A stretch of 64,000 nt of DNA, taken from NCBI GenBank assembly GCA_030762935.1, contig CM060880.1, forward strand, positions 11,318,501 to 11,382,500, given 5' to 3'. Below are positions 1-11,817 of the stretch, piece after piece (position 1 is the stretch's first letter; every line of letters starts with the position of its first letter). The notes below the pieces were generated by a model, which saw only the letters and a list, made by a program, of their open reading frames with translations, was not told the DNA's origin and did no database searches. Both the position numbers and the translations under genes were made by a program. The stretch is from Hymenopus coronatus. Taxonomy: Eukaryota > Arthropoda > Insecta > Mantodea > Hymenopodidae.

Positions 1-502
1 ATATTTATATGTTAAATAAAATGTATATCTCGAATTTTCTGGGAATAGCCTCTGAAGACCCTATTATTCTGGATGATTTTTTTCTGAATTTTGCATATCT
101 GGTAAACCGTAAGAGATAGACGAAAACTTGCTACACATAAAATATAGATGTTAAAGCACTCAGTTTATATTATATAAATCTTTTCTTGGAATTAACCGTT
201 TTCGAAATATTTCTTGTCACTCGTTTCAGTTTTAAAATATTTAAACTCTTCTCATTCAGGAACTTTTCAACTACTGGTCACGCAAAAAAAAAACCGAATT
301 TTAATCCCATGGCAACCACATTTTAAAACATTTGACTATCGGTTTAGCCTAGTATGTTCCCTTATTTCCCTTCTGCTTAAAGGAACTAAGTAATACGACC
401 ACTTCTGCTAATGTTTATCTCGATTAGCATGAAGTAGATAGAAGAATAAGCTTGTTACAGAGAAGTAGAGAAAGGCATGTGAATGGAACACATGAGGTTT
501 TT
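1..502 (+). repeat. Family A repeat, right part (cut by window start)
   Basis: Contains the family landmarks TTTTCTGGGAATAGCCTCTG, AAACCGTAAGAGATAGAC and TTTATCTCGATTAGCATGAA, and the right-end motif AGGCATGTGAATGGAACACA. The left part lies outside the window. Confidence 0.85.
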
Positions 503-1070
503 CCCTTTCTTTTCTTCCTTCCTTTATGGAAGCGGAAAACATCTGTTGGAACGAGTATGACATTTTAGATGTAATGCCTTATGTACCTTGGTGGTAGAGA
601 AAATACATTTACTGAGAAATGGCTCGCTTGCTGCCCGTGGAGTAGATTACGCCGGACGGACGATATCTGAAGTCGCTCACGGCAGAAACGAGGCTTATCG
701 ATTTCTCTAGCAGTTTAGAAAAAGTTGTACACACACGTCCACAGGCCGCGCAAGCGACATGATGGAAACGGTGGTGTAAAAGTTTGGTTGTATGTACGGA
801 ATACGTCACATGGGTTGTGTTTCCGTTTTTTGCTGGATGATAAATAATACAGAGGAACTGGGCAATTAGAAAATTACTTTCGGAGCTATAGTTAAGTGTA
901 GGGTTAGACGCTGGCAACTTGAGGCTCACGTTCACGTTGAGTCCCTTCTTCCGACCACCTACTACCGGTTTCCTCAGCTCCATATCTGGATGTCTTTATA
1001 GTGACTTTCAAATGGGGTGAGGCTTGTCCTTGCCGGCAGCCAATCGGAGCTATTCCGGGTGTCGGTTTCA
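503..1070. other. Unassigned stretch
   Basis: No recognised gene or repeat family. A minus-strand open frame of 124 codons (609-983) shows no domain or composition signature I recognise and is treated as chance. Confidence 0.4.
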
Positions 1071-1352
1071 CTTTAAAATGTGTACTTAAAACCTTTTCAA
1101 ACAGGAAATCATTCCTAGCAAGCAAAGAGAACCGAAATTAAATTGTTTCCTATAGGTATCGGCTTATAAAAGATTTGACTGTCGCTTTAGCCTGTACATT
1201 CTCTTATTTCCCTTCTAGTTACAAAGAAGCACGCAATAAGACCAATTCTGCTAATGTTTATCTTAGTTAGCATGATGTAGATAAAATAATCTTTTGTAAG
1301 AAAAGTTTTTGGAATAGCTAGAGAAAGTCATGTGAATGTTGCTCATCAGATG
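1071..1352 (+). repeat. Family A repeat, tail fragment
   Basis: Left-truncated copy. It starts in the region normally reading ACTTTTCTCATACAGGAA, has the TTTAGCCTGT and GCTAATGTTTATC landmarks, and ends GAGAAAGTCATGTGAATG. It directly abuts the next copy. Confidence 0.8.
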
Positions 1353-1360
1353 TGACAAAA

Positions 1361-1965
1361 AGATTTTCAAGAAAATCTCCCCACCACAAACTACCGTTTA
1401 CATGGAAAATTTTTCGAAATCTTTATGTTCTCAAAAATGGCGTAATGATTTTGATTAAAATCATTAAAATATAAAAGATATTTACATCCCAAATAAAACG
1501 TATATCTTAAATTTTCGGGGAATATTCTCTGAAGGCCTCTTTATTCTGCATGATTTTTGCCGAATTTTGCTTAACTGCTAAACCGTAAGAGATAGACAAA
1601 AACTTACTGTACCAGAAATGTAGATCTCGTCAAAACACACAATTTATGTCCTTTGCGTTTTTGTTGTGGAGGTAACCGTTTCCGAGGTATTCCTTGTTAT
1701 TGGTTTCAATTGTACTTTTCTCAGAGGAAGTGTTCTCTTTTCTTTTGTTCTACTCCTGGCCAAGCAAAGAAGCAATTTGCAATGACAGTCGCATAACGAA
1801 GTTTTTAGAACATTTGACTATCACTCTTCAACTAAGTAATAATAAGAGCATTCTGCTAATGTTTTATCTCGATTAGCATGGTGTAGAAAGAAGAATACAT
1901 TTTTGTTATAAGTTTGTAGAGCAGCTAGAGAAAGTCATGTGAGTGTAATCTCCTATACATTTTGG
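1361..1965 (+). repeat. Family A repeat, left-truncated copy
   Basis: Begins internally at AGATTTTCAAGAAAATCTCC and runs to AAGTCATGTGAGTGTAATCT. The variant tail GTGAGTGTAA (rather than GTGAATGGAA) recurs in the copies ending at 25822 and 56991, so it marks a subfamily. Confidence 0.8.
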
Positions 1966-2580
1966 ATAGTATTTGCTGGTTCAGCACGTTATGTTTCGTA
2001 TTAGTTTTGTGTACGAGATCAACAGCGAAGTTTATGACATGAGTTCTGTCAGATTAAGACGAGATATTTCTTCGGAGCTTTCTGCTTTGCATATTAGATA
2101 GTTATGGATATCTGGTTAGATAGCTTGCAAATGGTGAAATATGCCACTGTAATCGCGTCTGTCTTATCTTTTACCGATTAAAAAATTGCTAGTCAATCTC
2201 GTGAACCGAGGTTAGTTCGCTACTCTCTGCGCTCCTTTTTTTTTGCTTACATTTTGGTCAGAGTAATTATGAGGCAGTGAATGGGGTAGATAAGGACGCC
2301 ATAAGGATGTACCTGTGGCTATCACAAAGTGCCGACACACGTAACCGACCTGAACATGAACAGCGTATTACCTATTTTTGCCCTTCCCACTGTCTCAAAA
2401 GACTGACCAAAGATTACAAGTCATAATGATATGTAACAAGATAGCCCTATGGGTCATGTGCTGACCAAACTGCCTGTCCACCTCAGGTCCACGTGTGTAG
2501 ATAGAGGTGGACGATCATCACTGATAACGGGAGATATCATAATCATGTCCAATCAGGAATGTTGGTTTTTGTGACCTTCA
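1966..2580. other. Unassigned stretch
   Basis: AT-rich sequence without a recognised ORF or repeat. Confidence 0.4.
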
Positions 2581-2730
2581 CATTCATTTTAGGTCTGTAT
2601 CTTTCTTTCTTACGATACAAAATGGACATAAAAATTCAGAACTTCCCTGGATGATCTCGAACCCACGTACATCCCGTGGTGAGAACCAGAGCACTGGTTG
2701 AATCTGCTACGCCACGGCGCACGGCTTCTG
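2581..2730 (-). repeat. tRNA-derived SINE fragment
   Basis: Reverse strand shows a B-box-like CGTGGGTTCGAGATC (2663-2677) and an A-box-like region around GCGCCGTGGCGTAGCAGATT (near 2710). These are the two internal pol III promoter boxes at SINE-like spacing. Degenerate. Confidence 0.5.
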
Positions 2731-2973
2731 TTTACAAATAATTCTCCATGTTTCTCTTTTAACCTTTTCAAGCTACAATGTTTACCCTCTTTTTCTTGAT
2801 TTTATTTGCTCTCTGACTGACGCAGGAAGTACTGATATCCTTATTCAAGAGTGACTGACTTGTAGCTTAAAGCGAATGCATAAAATACTTCTGTCACTGA
2901 GAGTGGTTTTTTAATTTATTTTGTTGCCTTGAAAAGCTTCAGTGGAAGGCAAAATTTTAAAATGTTAAATCTT

Positions 2974-3820
2974 TATTACTTTCCCTATACGTACTATGTA
3001 CATAGTGTATAGAGAAGGTATTGTATTCTATCCAAAAATTCAATACCGAGATTTCACCGGAAATAGACGCTTTAGGGTCCCCTGTATCCATAAAAAGCAT
3101 TTTTAGAAAAATGTCAGTGTGTCTGCGAACACGATAACTCAAAAATGAAAAATCGGTAAAATACCAAACATGCTATATAAGTTTAGCATCTTCCAAGGAA
3201 GCGAAATGAAGAGTTTGAAGAAAATCCCCCCATCCCAAACTATCCTTTACATGGAAAATGTTTCAAAAATTTTGATTTTCTCAAAAATGGGTCTAACGAT
3301 TTTAATTAAAATGCCGTACATCAAAGATATTTACACTATTAATAAACCGTATACCTTGAATTTTCTGGGAATAGTTTCTGAAGACGTCTTTATTTGGGAT
3401 GAATTTTGATGGATTTTGCATAACTAGTAAATCATAAGAGATAGGCAAAAACTTACTACACAAAATATGTAGATCTAGTTGAAACACACAATTGATGTCA
3501 TATACATTTTTTCGAGCAGTTGATCATAATTGAGATATTCCTTGTTATTGGTTTCAGTTTTAAAATACTTAAACTTTTCACTTTTGTCATCTCCTGGCAA
3601 TACAAAGAAACGGATTTCATCAACATGCAACCAGTTTTTAAAGCATTTGACTATCGTTTTAGCCTAGTGTATTCCATGATTTTCCTTCTACTTACAAGAA
3701 AACATTTCTGCTAATGTTTATCTCGTTTATCATGAAGTAGATAGAAGAATAAGCTTTATAACAATATTTTGTTACAGAGATATAGAGAAAGTCATGTGAA
3801 TGGAACACATCAGATTTTTT
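2974..3820 (+). repeat. Family A repeat, near full length
   Basis: Left end ACTTTCCCTATACGTACTAT plus palindrome, then the standard internal order, ending AAGTCATGTGAATGGAACAC then ATCAGA. Lacks a long CA tract. About 847 bp and useful as a reference copy. Confidence 0.9.
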
Positions 3821-4079
3821 ACTTGAGCACGCAGGAAAATGTTTAAATAATTGCAAAACCTTAAAAAGAGAACATTCATATATGCCAGAAGCTATTAACA
3901 CAGTTTTTGATCATTTGTTTTTCATTTTCCTCTTCCTTCATTTTACGGTGTTTTCCATCGTATTTCAGAACCTATTGATAATATTTGCTTACGTATGCTG
4001 TACTTTTTTAAAATTAAATTAGAGGTTAATACCTGCATAACCCCACGCATCTGATAAGTAATATCGGACTATGAATGAA

Positions 4080-4235
4080 AGAAATTGGTGAAATGATGCT
4101 TAACTGAGCCCGATATCCGTAGAGGTTAAAGTTACTGGACATGTCTTCTCAGGATAAGGGAAGCACCCGGGACAAAACCTCAGGGTAACTCATCCTAAAC
4201 GGGATTTGTACTTGGAACCTCTTGAATATTACACC
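4080..4235. repeat. Low-copy repeat, also seen at 48860-49000
   Basis: Shares the ordered motifs GAGCCCG, TTCTCAGGATAA and a CGAGATTCGACCTCTT-like segment with 48860-49000. Probably a tRNA-derived SINE family in decay. Confidence 0.45.
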
Positions 4236-4264
4236 CTCATCACAGAGATAGGTTTTATTTGATT

Positions 4265-5137
4265 ATTACTTACTTTATACGTACTATGTACATAGTGTAT
4301 AGAGAAGGTACTGCACTCCACCCAAAAATTCCATACCGAGATTTCACTGGAAACATACGTTTTAGGGTCCCCTAAATCCAAAAACAAAAGTATTTTCAGA
4401 AAAAGATCCGTGTGTGTGTCCGTGTGTCTGTGAACACGATAACTCATAAACGAAAAGTTGGTAAAATACCAAAGTTGGTGTTTAAGGTTAGTATCTTCCA
4501 GGGATGCGACACGAAGATTTTGAGAAAAATCCCCCCACCCCAAACTACCCTTTACATGGAACTTTTTTCGAAAAGTTTGATTTTCTTAAAATTGGCTCTA
4601 ACGATTTTGATTAAAATTCGCATATGAAATATATTTTCCTGACAAATAAAATGTATATCTTGAATTTTCTGGGAATAGCCTCTTAAGACTACTTTGTTCT
4701 GGATGAATTTTACGGAATTTTGCATAACTGCTAAACCGTAAGAGATGGACAAAAACTTACAATACAAGAAATATAGAGCACCTTAAAACACACAATTTAT
4801 CTTATATACCTTTTTTTCGTGGGGTTGATCGTTTTTGAGATACTCCTTATTTTTGGTTTCAGCTTTAAAAAAACTTATACTTTTCCACACAGGAATTTAA
4901 CAATTGCTGTCCATACAAACAAAGGAACTTCAGTCACATATTAACCAATTTTTTACTATCACTTTAAGCAATAGTACTCCGTTATTTCGCTTCTACCTAC
5001 AAGGAAGCAACTAATAGGACTATTTCTGCTGATTTTTTCTCGATTAGTATGAAGCAAAAGAAGCATAAGCTTTTTAACAATAATTTGTTGCAGAGGTATA
5101 GAGAAAGTCATGTGAATGGAACACAGATTTTTTTTTA
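4265..5137 (+). repeat. Family A repeat, full length
   Basis: Left end TACTTTATACGTACTATGTA; CCGTGTGTGTCCGTGTGTCT; ATGCGACACGAAGATTTTGA; ends GAGAAAGTCATGTGAATGGA then ACACAGATTTTT. About 870 bp. Confidence 0.9.
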
Positions 5138-6394
5138 TTTTATTTATATAGGTTTCCACTTTACCTAATACGAGTGGGTGGTGCAAAGAGTAAAGCGAAA
5201 GAAAGAGGGACTGAAGATAATTGGTATTCGATCTCATCGATTCAGTTGCACCTTCAGTATCAAAACCCTATATACCTTTTGCGTTAGTACCACTGAATTC
5301 ACTAAGCCAGAAGCACCAAATTGTCTCGGTTTTATTATCCCATTTTGTGTTTAAAACTTTACATCTATTTCTCTCATGGTTGTTTTAAACCTTTGTGTGA
5401 TTTCTTATTTACGTGGTATAAGTTGAGTCTTGAGAATTCCTATGCTTTCTTATTTGGGTCCACTGTTAAAGCGTAATCTCATAAAGTGTTGAATAAAAAT
5501 CGTATACATATCTGTATCACACGCAGTGCATGAGTAGAGGGCAGTATGGGCTGATGCAAGGTAGGTGTTATTTCTCACTGAAAAGCAGTTTCGAAAGTCG
5601 CAGCTTGAGAAATATCCCATACAAGATTCAGTGATAGGCCTTGCATCCCATAAACAATAAAGACACGGGTAACAGCTGAGCTAAACTAGACACAGAACAG
5701 CATGTAACATGTGGTTGATGAACCATCCAGCGATGGGCCCAAAGAAACTGTTCACAGAAACTAGAGAAAATAGCACAGAAAAAATCATAATACTCATAGA
5801 ATATTTTGAAAGTGTGGAAACGTAATTTTGAGAAAATTATAAATTAAATGATTATCATTTATTATTAAAAGTGACCATTTTAACTTATAAATTTATGTAT
5901 TTTAAAGTAGATGCTAGGAAACGTGTGATCTTTCAATGACTGCAGAACCCGAAGAAAGGGGAAAGGGACCGTTAAATGTTGATTCTCTATGAATGCCTAA
6001 AGGTGCTAACAATCATTTGCTGTAAAATGCTATCTTCTTCTTCTTTTTTTTTTCTTTTTTTTTTTTTTTCTACATTGTAACCAAAATATCATTCCCAATA
6101 TCCCGTAAGCAAAGTAACTTTATTTTTTAGCATATACTATTTATCAATAGATGGAAATTTTTACAAATTATGACTAGTTTTTGAGGAAAACTAAAGTTGT
6201 ATGTTCACTACTTCCCGCCCTCAAAAAGCCCCTTTGGTGCAGTTTTCAATACTTTGTAACAAAGCTTAAGATTTTCATCCTATAAATGTCCCTTTAAAAA
6301 GCTATCGAATGATTTTTAAATGGAAGTATTATCATAGCAATGACAAATTACTTATTCATATTTTTTTTTTCATTTTCGAAAGAAAAACAAACGT

Positions 6395-6446
<52 letters not shown>

Positions 6447-6774
6447 TTAATATCTTTAAAGTTCCACCTATAGCTTTTATTTAGAGTGACGTTACGGATC
6501 CTTCGGTATTTACAAAAATCAGACTGTCGGTTGAAATTTGGCCGACAATAAGATTTTTTAACATTAACATGCGTTGGAAAAATATATATGAGAAAACTAC
6601 TTTAAATGTTTCAGGTTTTTGCATTTGAAACTGTCATTTAAGTGGCTATGCGACAAATGTTTAAATGCACCTTTAAATAACTTGGGCATATTAATTTACA
6701 AGAACCAACGTTTATTAGGATACGGAAGCCCTAAAATGTATGTATATGTTCAAAAATGTTGATAATTTTCATTG
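5138..6774. other. Unassigned 1.6 kb
   Basis: No recognised gene. Holds a T-rich tract near 6036-6070 and an AT microsatellite at 6399-6434; otherwise AT-rich and unassigned. Confidence 0.4.
6399..6434. repeat. (AT)n microsatellite
   Basis: About 18 uninterrupted AT units. Confidence 0.95.
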
Positions 6775-7596
6775 GTTGATGTGTTCCATTCACATGACTT
6801 TCTCTACATCTAACAAATTATTGTTAAAAAGCTTAAGCTTCTGTGTACTTCATTCTAATCAAGATAAATATTAGCATAAATGCTTTCTTGTAAGCAGAAA
6901 AGAAAAAAGGGAATACACTAGGCTAAAACGACATTAAAAGCTGGTTACCATGTGGATGAAATCCGTTTCTATGCATTGCCTGGAGTTCACATATTCTCGT
7001 ATGTGAAAAGTTTCAAGTATTTTAAAACTGAAAAAAAAAAACAAGCAATATCTCAAAAATGGTCACCTCTACGAAAAAAAAAATTATATGACAAATTGTG
7101 TGTTTTAACGAGATCTACAATTTTTTTGCAGTAAGTTTTTGTCTTATCTCCTACGGTTTACTAGTTATGCAAATTCCAGCAAAATTCCCCCAGAATATAC
7201 ATGCTTTCAGAAGCTATTCCCAGAAAATTCGAAGTATACATTTTATTTGTGATGAAAATGGCTTTAATGTGTAGTATTTTAATCAAAATCGTTAGAGCCA
7301 ATTTTGATAAAATTAAAAATTTCGGGAATTTTTTCCATGTAAGGGGCAGTTTGGGGTGGGGAGATTTTCTTGAAAACCTTCGTGTCGTATCCTTTGGAGA
7401 TACTAAACTAACTTTTTGTTTTTGAGCTATCTTGCCCCCCCCCCCCCACTCACGGACTTTTTCTAAAAATGTTTTTTTTTTTTTTTTATTTATGGGGTCT
7501 CAAAACGCATTGCCGATGAAATCTCGGTATAGAATTTTTGGGTGCTTTCCAATATGTTCTCTATACATTATGTACATAGAACGTGTAGAGAAAGTA
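6775..7596 (-). repeat. Family A repeat, near full length
   Basis: Reverse copy from GATGTGTTCCATTCACATGA to AACGTGTAGAGAAAGTAATA. Contains a C12 tract and a T-rich tract where other copies have the CA repeat and adjoining poly-T. Confidence 0.9.
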
Positions 7597-8061
7597 ATAA
7601 GTTTAAAACACAAAACAAAAAATAAAACGGCTTTATTGCGGTAGTGTGTCAACTGTCTCTCTTATCTGCGGGTCACTCAGTCGTATGTCATGCTTGATGT
7701 CCAAATCTCTCGCTATTTTTGTCTCCTATTATCCACTTCAAAAAAGTTATGTTGTGAAGTTAGCGTAATGCTGAACACTCGAGGCAAAGTGGATGAGTTA
7801 GAACGGTTTGTAATTCTCCGAGGTTGAATGTGCGCTAAATTACCCCCTTTGGGCCCTACAAGTGCTTCATATTCATACATAAAAAAGAAAGCGAACTTGG
7901 GGCGGACTGTACCGGGGTTGCGTGAAGTCGGCCCTTCATCACGAGGGTGGGTGGCACTGTGCAGGGGCGGTACGCATTGCAGCAGACCCGTAGTTGCGTT
8001 CGCTGCTCGCAGTCATTGTGTAAATGTGCCTTGTTTGATTATTGTGTTTACCTCTTTACAG

Positions 8062-8134
8062 ACGCTGGACTTCGACAGGGACGGGCTGACCAAGATGAAG
8101 AAGGCGATTAAGGCCATCCACAACTCCGGAAACT
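8062..8134 (+). CDS. ASAP: ASAP-family Arf GAP, BAR-domain exon (internal exon, partial gene)
   Basis: Encodes 24 codons plus one base, reading TLDFDRDGLTKMKKAIKAIH then NSGN. This matches the BAR-domain stretch of ASAP1/ASAP2, which in vertebrates reads DRTALQKVKKSVKAIYNSGQ. ASAP proteins are Arf GTPase-activating proteins; their N-terminal BAR domain dimerises and binds curved membrane, and they act at focal adhesions and in membrane trafficking. The exon is preceded by a pyrimidine-rich tract ending in CAG (8060-8061 are AG) and followed by GTAAGT at 8135. It starts in phase 0 and ends in phase 1, and the trailing T is completed by CT at the start of the exon at 60963. The open frame extends upstream to 7828, but that part shows no family similarity and is intron. 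The 5' exons of the gene lie outside the window. The symbol is by homology; the paralogue is not resolved. Confidence 0.87.
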
Positions 8135-8238
8135 GTAAGTCAGCATTTTAACCTACGTTTAGTGGATAAAACTTTTCTTGTACGAGAAGCTTTATGCATA
8201 AATCCACCTGATCTCTTTTCAACTGCTGTTTTTAATTT

Positions 8239-8339
8239 TTACTCTATGTACGTAGTATACCGAGAAGGTTTTGAATTGCACCCAAAAAATCTATACCGAG
8301 ATTTCACCGCATTTTTGGAAAAAGGTCCGTGAGTGTGTG

Positions 8340-8370
<31 letters not shown>

Positions 8371-8982
8371 TGGTATTTAAGTTTGGTATCTTCCAAGGAT
8401 TCCCCACCCCCAATTATCCTTTATATGTAAACATTTTCAATTTTTTTTTTCATTTTCTCAAAAATGGCCGTAGCGGTTTTGATTAAAATAAAGTATATTA
8501 AATATATTTATCTGACAAATAAATTGTATATGTTGAATTTTCTGGGAATAGCCTCCAAACACATCTTTGTTCTGGATGAGTTTTGCGTAAATGCTAAACC
8601 GTAAGAGATGGGCAAAAACTTACTACACAAAAAACGTAGATCACGATATGGCATATACATTTTTTTCGAGGAATTGGCCGTTTTCGAGATATCTATTGTT
8701 ATTGGTTTCAGCTTTAAAGAACATACTTTTCTCATACAGGAATTTGTCAACTCCTGTCCATACAAACAAAAGAACTTCAGTCACATAGCAACCAGGTTTT
8801 GGCTATCACTTTAACGTATGGTACTCCCTTATTTCGCTTCTACTTACAAGGAAGCAAGTAATAAGACTATTTCTGTTAATTTGTTTCGATTAGAATGAAG
8901 TAAATAGAAGTATAAGCGTTTTAATAATATTTTTTGCAGAGATGTAGAGAAAGTCATGTGAATGGAACACATCAGATTTTTT
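8239..8982 (+). repeat. Family A repeat, near full length
   Basis: Starts about 100 bp after the ASAP exon at 8062. Left end is decayed (TTACTCTATGTACGTAGTAT); internal landmarks intact; ends GTCATGTGAATGGAACACAT then CAGATTTTTT. Includes a short GT microsatellite at 8349-8371. Confidence 0.88.
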
Positions 8983-9077
8983 CAGTATTGTACTATTAAA
9001 TTCACACTTACATGCATACTTCCAGAAATTTTTGAGAAAATCGAACATTTTGAAATATCTTCAACAAAAAAGATTAT

Positions 9078-9302
9078 TTGGGTACCGATCTTCCTGAAAA
9101 TCTTCGTGTCGCATCCTTGGGCGATACTGGACTAAATACTAATTTTGGTACTTAGCCAAATTTGTTTGTTATTAATAATGTAAGTGTTTATTTAGGGGTC
9201 CTCAAAGTATGTATTTCCAATGAAATCTCAGTATCGAAATGTTGTGTGGAAAATATATTGTCTACCTACTATATGCATTGCACGTGATAGAGAAAATAAA
9301 AA
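9078..9302 (-). repeat. Family A repeat, left-part fragment
   Basis: Reverse copy of the left third only: ATCTTCGTGTCGCATCCTTG, AATGAAATCTCAGTATCGAA, ending CGTGATAGAGAAAATAAAAA. Confidence 0.75.
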
Positions 9303-9828
9303 GTTAGAGCAAATTAAAATATACAACTGAAGAGAAGGGGGTGGAAGAGTCATAGCGTTAGTTGTTTTGTAAGTGTTTCTTGCTTAAGACTTATATTTTC
9401 CCAGCTTTAAGTGCGTCTTATGAAGGAACATGCTTGAAAATGTGCAACAGCTCCTACTAAAACTTCTGAACTTTTCCTCCATGCTTTTGTGTACACGTTT
9501 AGAGGTTGTTTGCGCATATTGTACATATAACTAAGCATTCGTTATTTAATTGGGAATTATTTAAATATCTAGGAGTAGAGAAAGTCATCACGTAAGAAAT
9601 GTTATGCGTTGCCATGCAGTTTTATGGTCTAATGGCGTGAGCGTCCAACTGTGTAGTGTTTATAGCTTTGGCCTCACCACATCTGTGAAATGTGATTAAA
9701 ATTTGAGAAAAATTGAACATTTTTCCATAATAAAATAATATTTCAAGCTTTAAATAACATTGCTTTATTCCATTTGCGCATATGAACTGTTAATTAATTA
9801 AATCTACAAATGCATAGGCCCATGCTTA

Positions 9829-10950
9829 CGAGGGCTGTTCAATAGGTCCTTAGAAAACTTAAGAAATTACGCTTGTAGCATCGAAAAAGGTTTGTATTTA
9901 GTAACCGTCATAGTGGCAGTTAAAGTTTCAGATATATCCATCATGTGGTGTCGTTGCCATAGGCGATTGAATGAACAATCTTGTGCTTCTTGTGCGATGA
10001 TTAAACACTCCTTTTTAAGAGGCTTAACACCGAAAGAGAGGAAGGCCGAGTTGGATGAGGTTCATGGCACATCTGATCTTAGTTTGCAACAATTTGCAAT
10101 TGAATAAATGAATTTAAACGTGGCCATACATCCACAAATGATAAACTTCGTTCCGGACGTTCAGCTGAAGTGACTTCCTCCGAAATGATTTACAAAATCC
10201 AGGATATGGTTTTGAGTGATCGGCGAATCAAAGTTCGTAAAATTGTAAAGGCTACAGGCATATCACAAGGTATAGCGTTATCAACTTTGCATAAAAAATT
10301 ATGCCTGACAAAGGTCTCTGCAAGTTGGGTGTCGCGTTTGCTCTCAGTGGAGAATAAACGCTACCGTGTGTTCGATTCGGAATCTGGTTTGGCATTTTTC
10401 TGTTGCAATCTTGTCGAGTTTCTGCGTCGATACATAACTGTGGATGAAACATGGATACACTACTACACTCCAGAGACCAAAGTACAGTCGAAATAGTGGG
10501 AAGGTGGCCCGGCTCTGAAGAAGGCAAAGGTGATGAAATCTGCAGACAAGGTGATGCCCTCAGTTTTTTGGAATACGCGTAGAATCATCCAGATTGATTA
10601 CTTGCAGAAAGGAAGAACGATAAATGGAGATTATTATGCATTGTTATTGCACCGGTTGAACCGAGAAATCAAGAAAAAACGCCCTCATCTGGCAAAGAAA
10701 AAGATTCTCTTCCATCAAGATAATGGAAGGGTGCACACCTGCGCAGTTTCGATGGCGAAAATTGTAGAAATAAGGTTCGAATTACAACGTCCACGGTATT
10801 CACCAGAAAACGATTCACGTCTAACAAAGAGGTCATCTCCCAAACAGATGCCTATTTTAAGGATCTTCCGAAATCATATCTTTTGGAAGGTTTAAAACAG
10901 TTGGAGAAACTGTGGAAGTTTTGGTGAGTACAAGAGGAAATAATTTTCTA
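9829..10950 (+). pseudogene. Mariner transposase relic with left terminal repeat
   Basis: A TA dinucleotide followed by CGAGGGCTGTTCAATAGGTC looks like a mariner terminal inverted repeat. The coding remnant runs through several frames: residues such as KIQDMVLSDRRIKVRKI, KATGISQGIALSTLHK, FLRRYITVDETWIHYYTPET, then (after a stop) GRTINGDYYALLLHRLNREI and FHQDNGRVHTCAVSMAKI. These are the HTH and DDD catalytic core of the Tc1/mariner superfamily. The first two catalytic Asp residues are visible (VDETW, HQDN). The third, expected shortly after YSPE, has been removed by a short deletion: the sequence jumps from RYSPEN to the C-terminal EVISQTDAYFKDL block in another frame. No right terminal repeat is recognised, so the 3' limit is approximate. 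Non-functional. Confidence 0.85.
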
Positions 10951-11562
10951 CGATAATTAAGATTTAATGTAAAGAATCTGATTTAATAGATCTATTTGTT
11001 AACTCATTTAATGAGAAACTTTAACTTTTGGTGTAATTATTTTTAAAAAAATTATGGTGTGGAGTGTTTTATTAAAACTATGGGTTTACGCAGTAAACAT
11101 GTTTATTTAAATAACTATACAAGCTAGAATGTTGAAACCTGACAAAAATATCAGTGTTATTGTGCAATAACTGGTATACATCCCAACAAGCTATCTTGTA
11201 AACTGTGATTTTTCCAAATTTGAGGGTGCAATTAGCCCGATCAGACACATTTGCGGTGGGTTTGTTACAGAACGCGCCTCAGTGATTTACAGCAGAATGA
11301 CTGAAGCCCCTTGCTTCATCACCCATTCATTTATTCACGTCGTCTCTTGACTATCATTGTGACAAGATCGAGGTCAAGACCTGTACCACTCCCACTGCCT
11401 AATCTCATTCCGGCTCGGCTATTGTGTGCATTGGTAACACCATACGAATACAACATCGACTGAAGTATTTGAAATTACTTTTGGTGCTGTTCTGCACTGA
11501 TTGTTACTTCCCTTAAGCATTAAAGTATTGCACTCCATAAAAAAAAAAAAAAAAAAAAAATA
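10951..11562. other. Unassigned stretch
   Basis: Nothing recognised apart from an A-rich tract near 11540-11560. Confidence 0.4.
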
Positions 11563-11817
11563 CTGATGCGCTCCATTCACATGCCTTTCTCATTAAACCT
11601 CTGTAACAAATTATTGTTAATATGCTTATTCTTCTATTTAATTCTATAGCACTAGCAGAAACGGTCTTATTACTTAGTTCCTTTATAAGTAGTAGGGGAA
11701 TAAGCAAAAACACTAGACTAAACCGACAATCAAATGTTTCAAAATGTGGTTGCTATGGGATTGAACTTGTGTGGGCAGAGTTGACAACTTCCCGTATGAG
11801 AAAAGTTTTAAGTCTTT
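11563..11817 (-). repeat. Family A repeat, tail fragment
   Basis: Reverse copy from GATGCGCTCCATTCACATGC to GTATGAGAAAAGTTTTAAGT, ending abruptly where the next, oppositely oriented copy begins. Confidence 0.8.

Noticed and set aside
609..983. 124-codon minus-strand ORF as a gene
   Set aside because: No domain, no conserved start or promoter context and no similarity I recognise; overlapping frames are equally open.
2974..3820. Family A as a Helitron
   Set aside because: Ends do not show 5'-TC and 3'-CTRR with a subterminal hairpin, and flanks are not simple A/T junctions.
7828..8061. Upstream extension of the ASAP exon as one long ORF (from MCAKLPPLGP)
   Set aside because: A good acceptor lies at 8060-8061 and ASAP similarity starts exactly after it; the upstream part has no family match.
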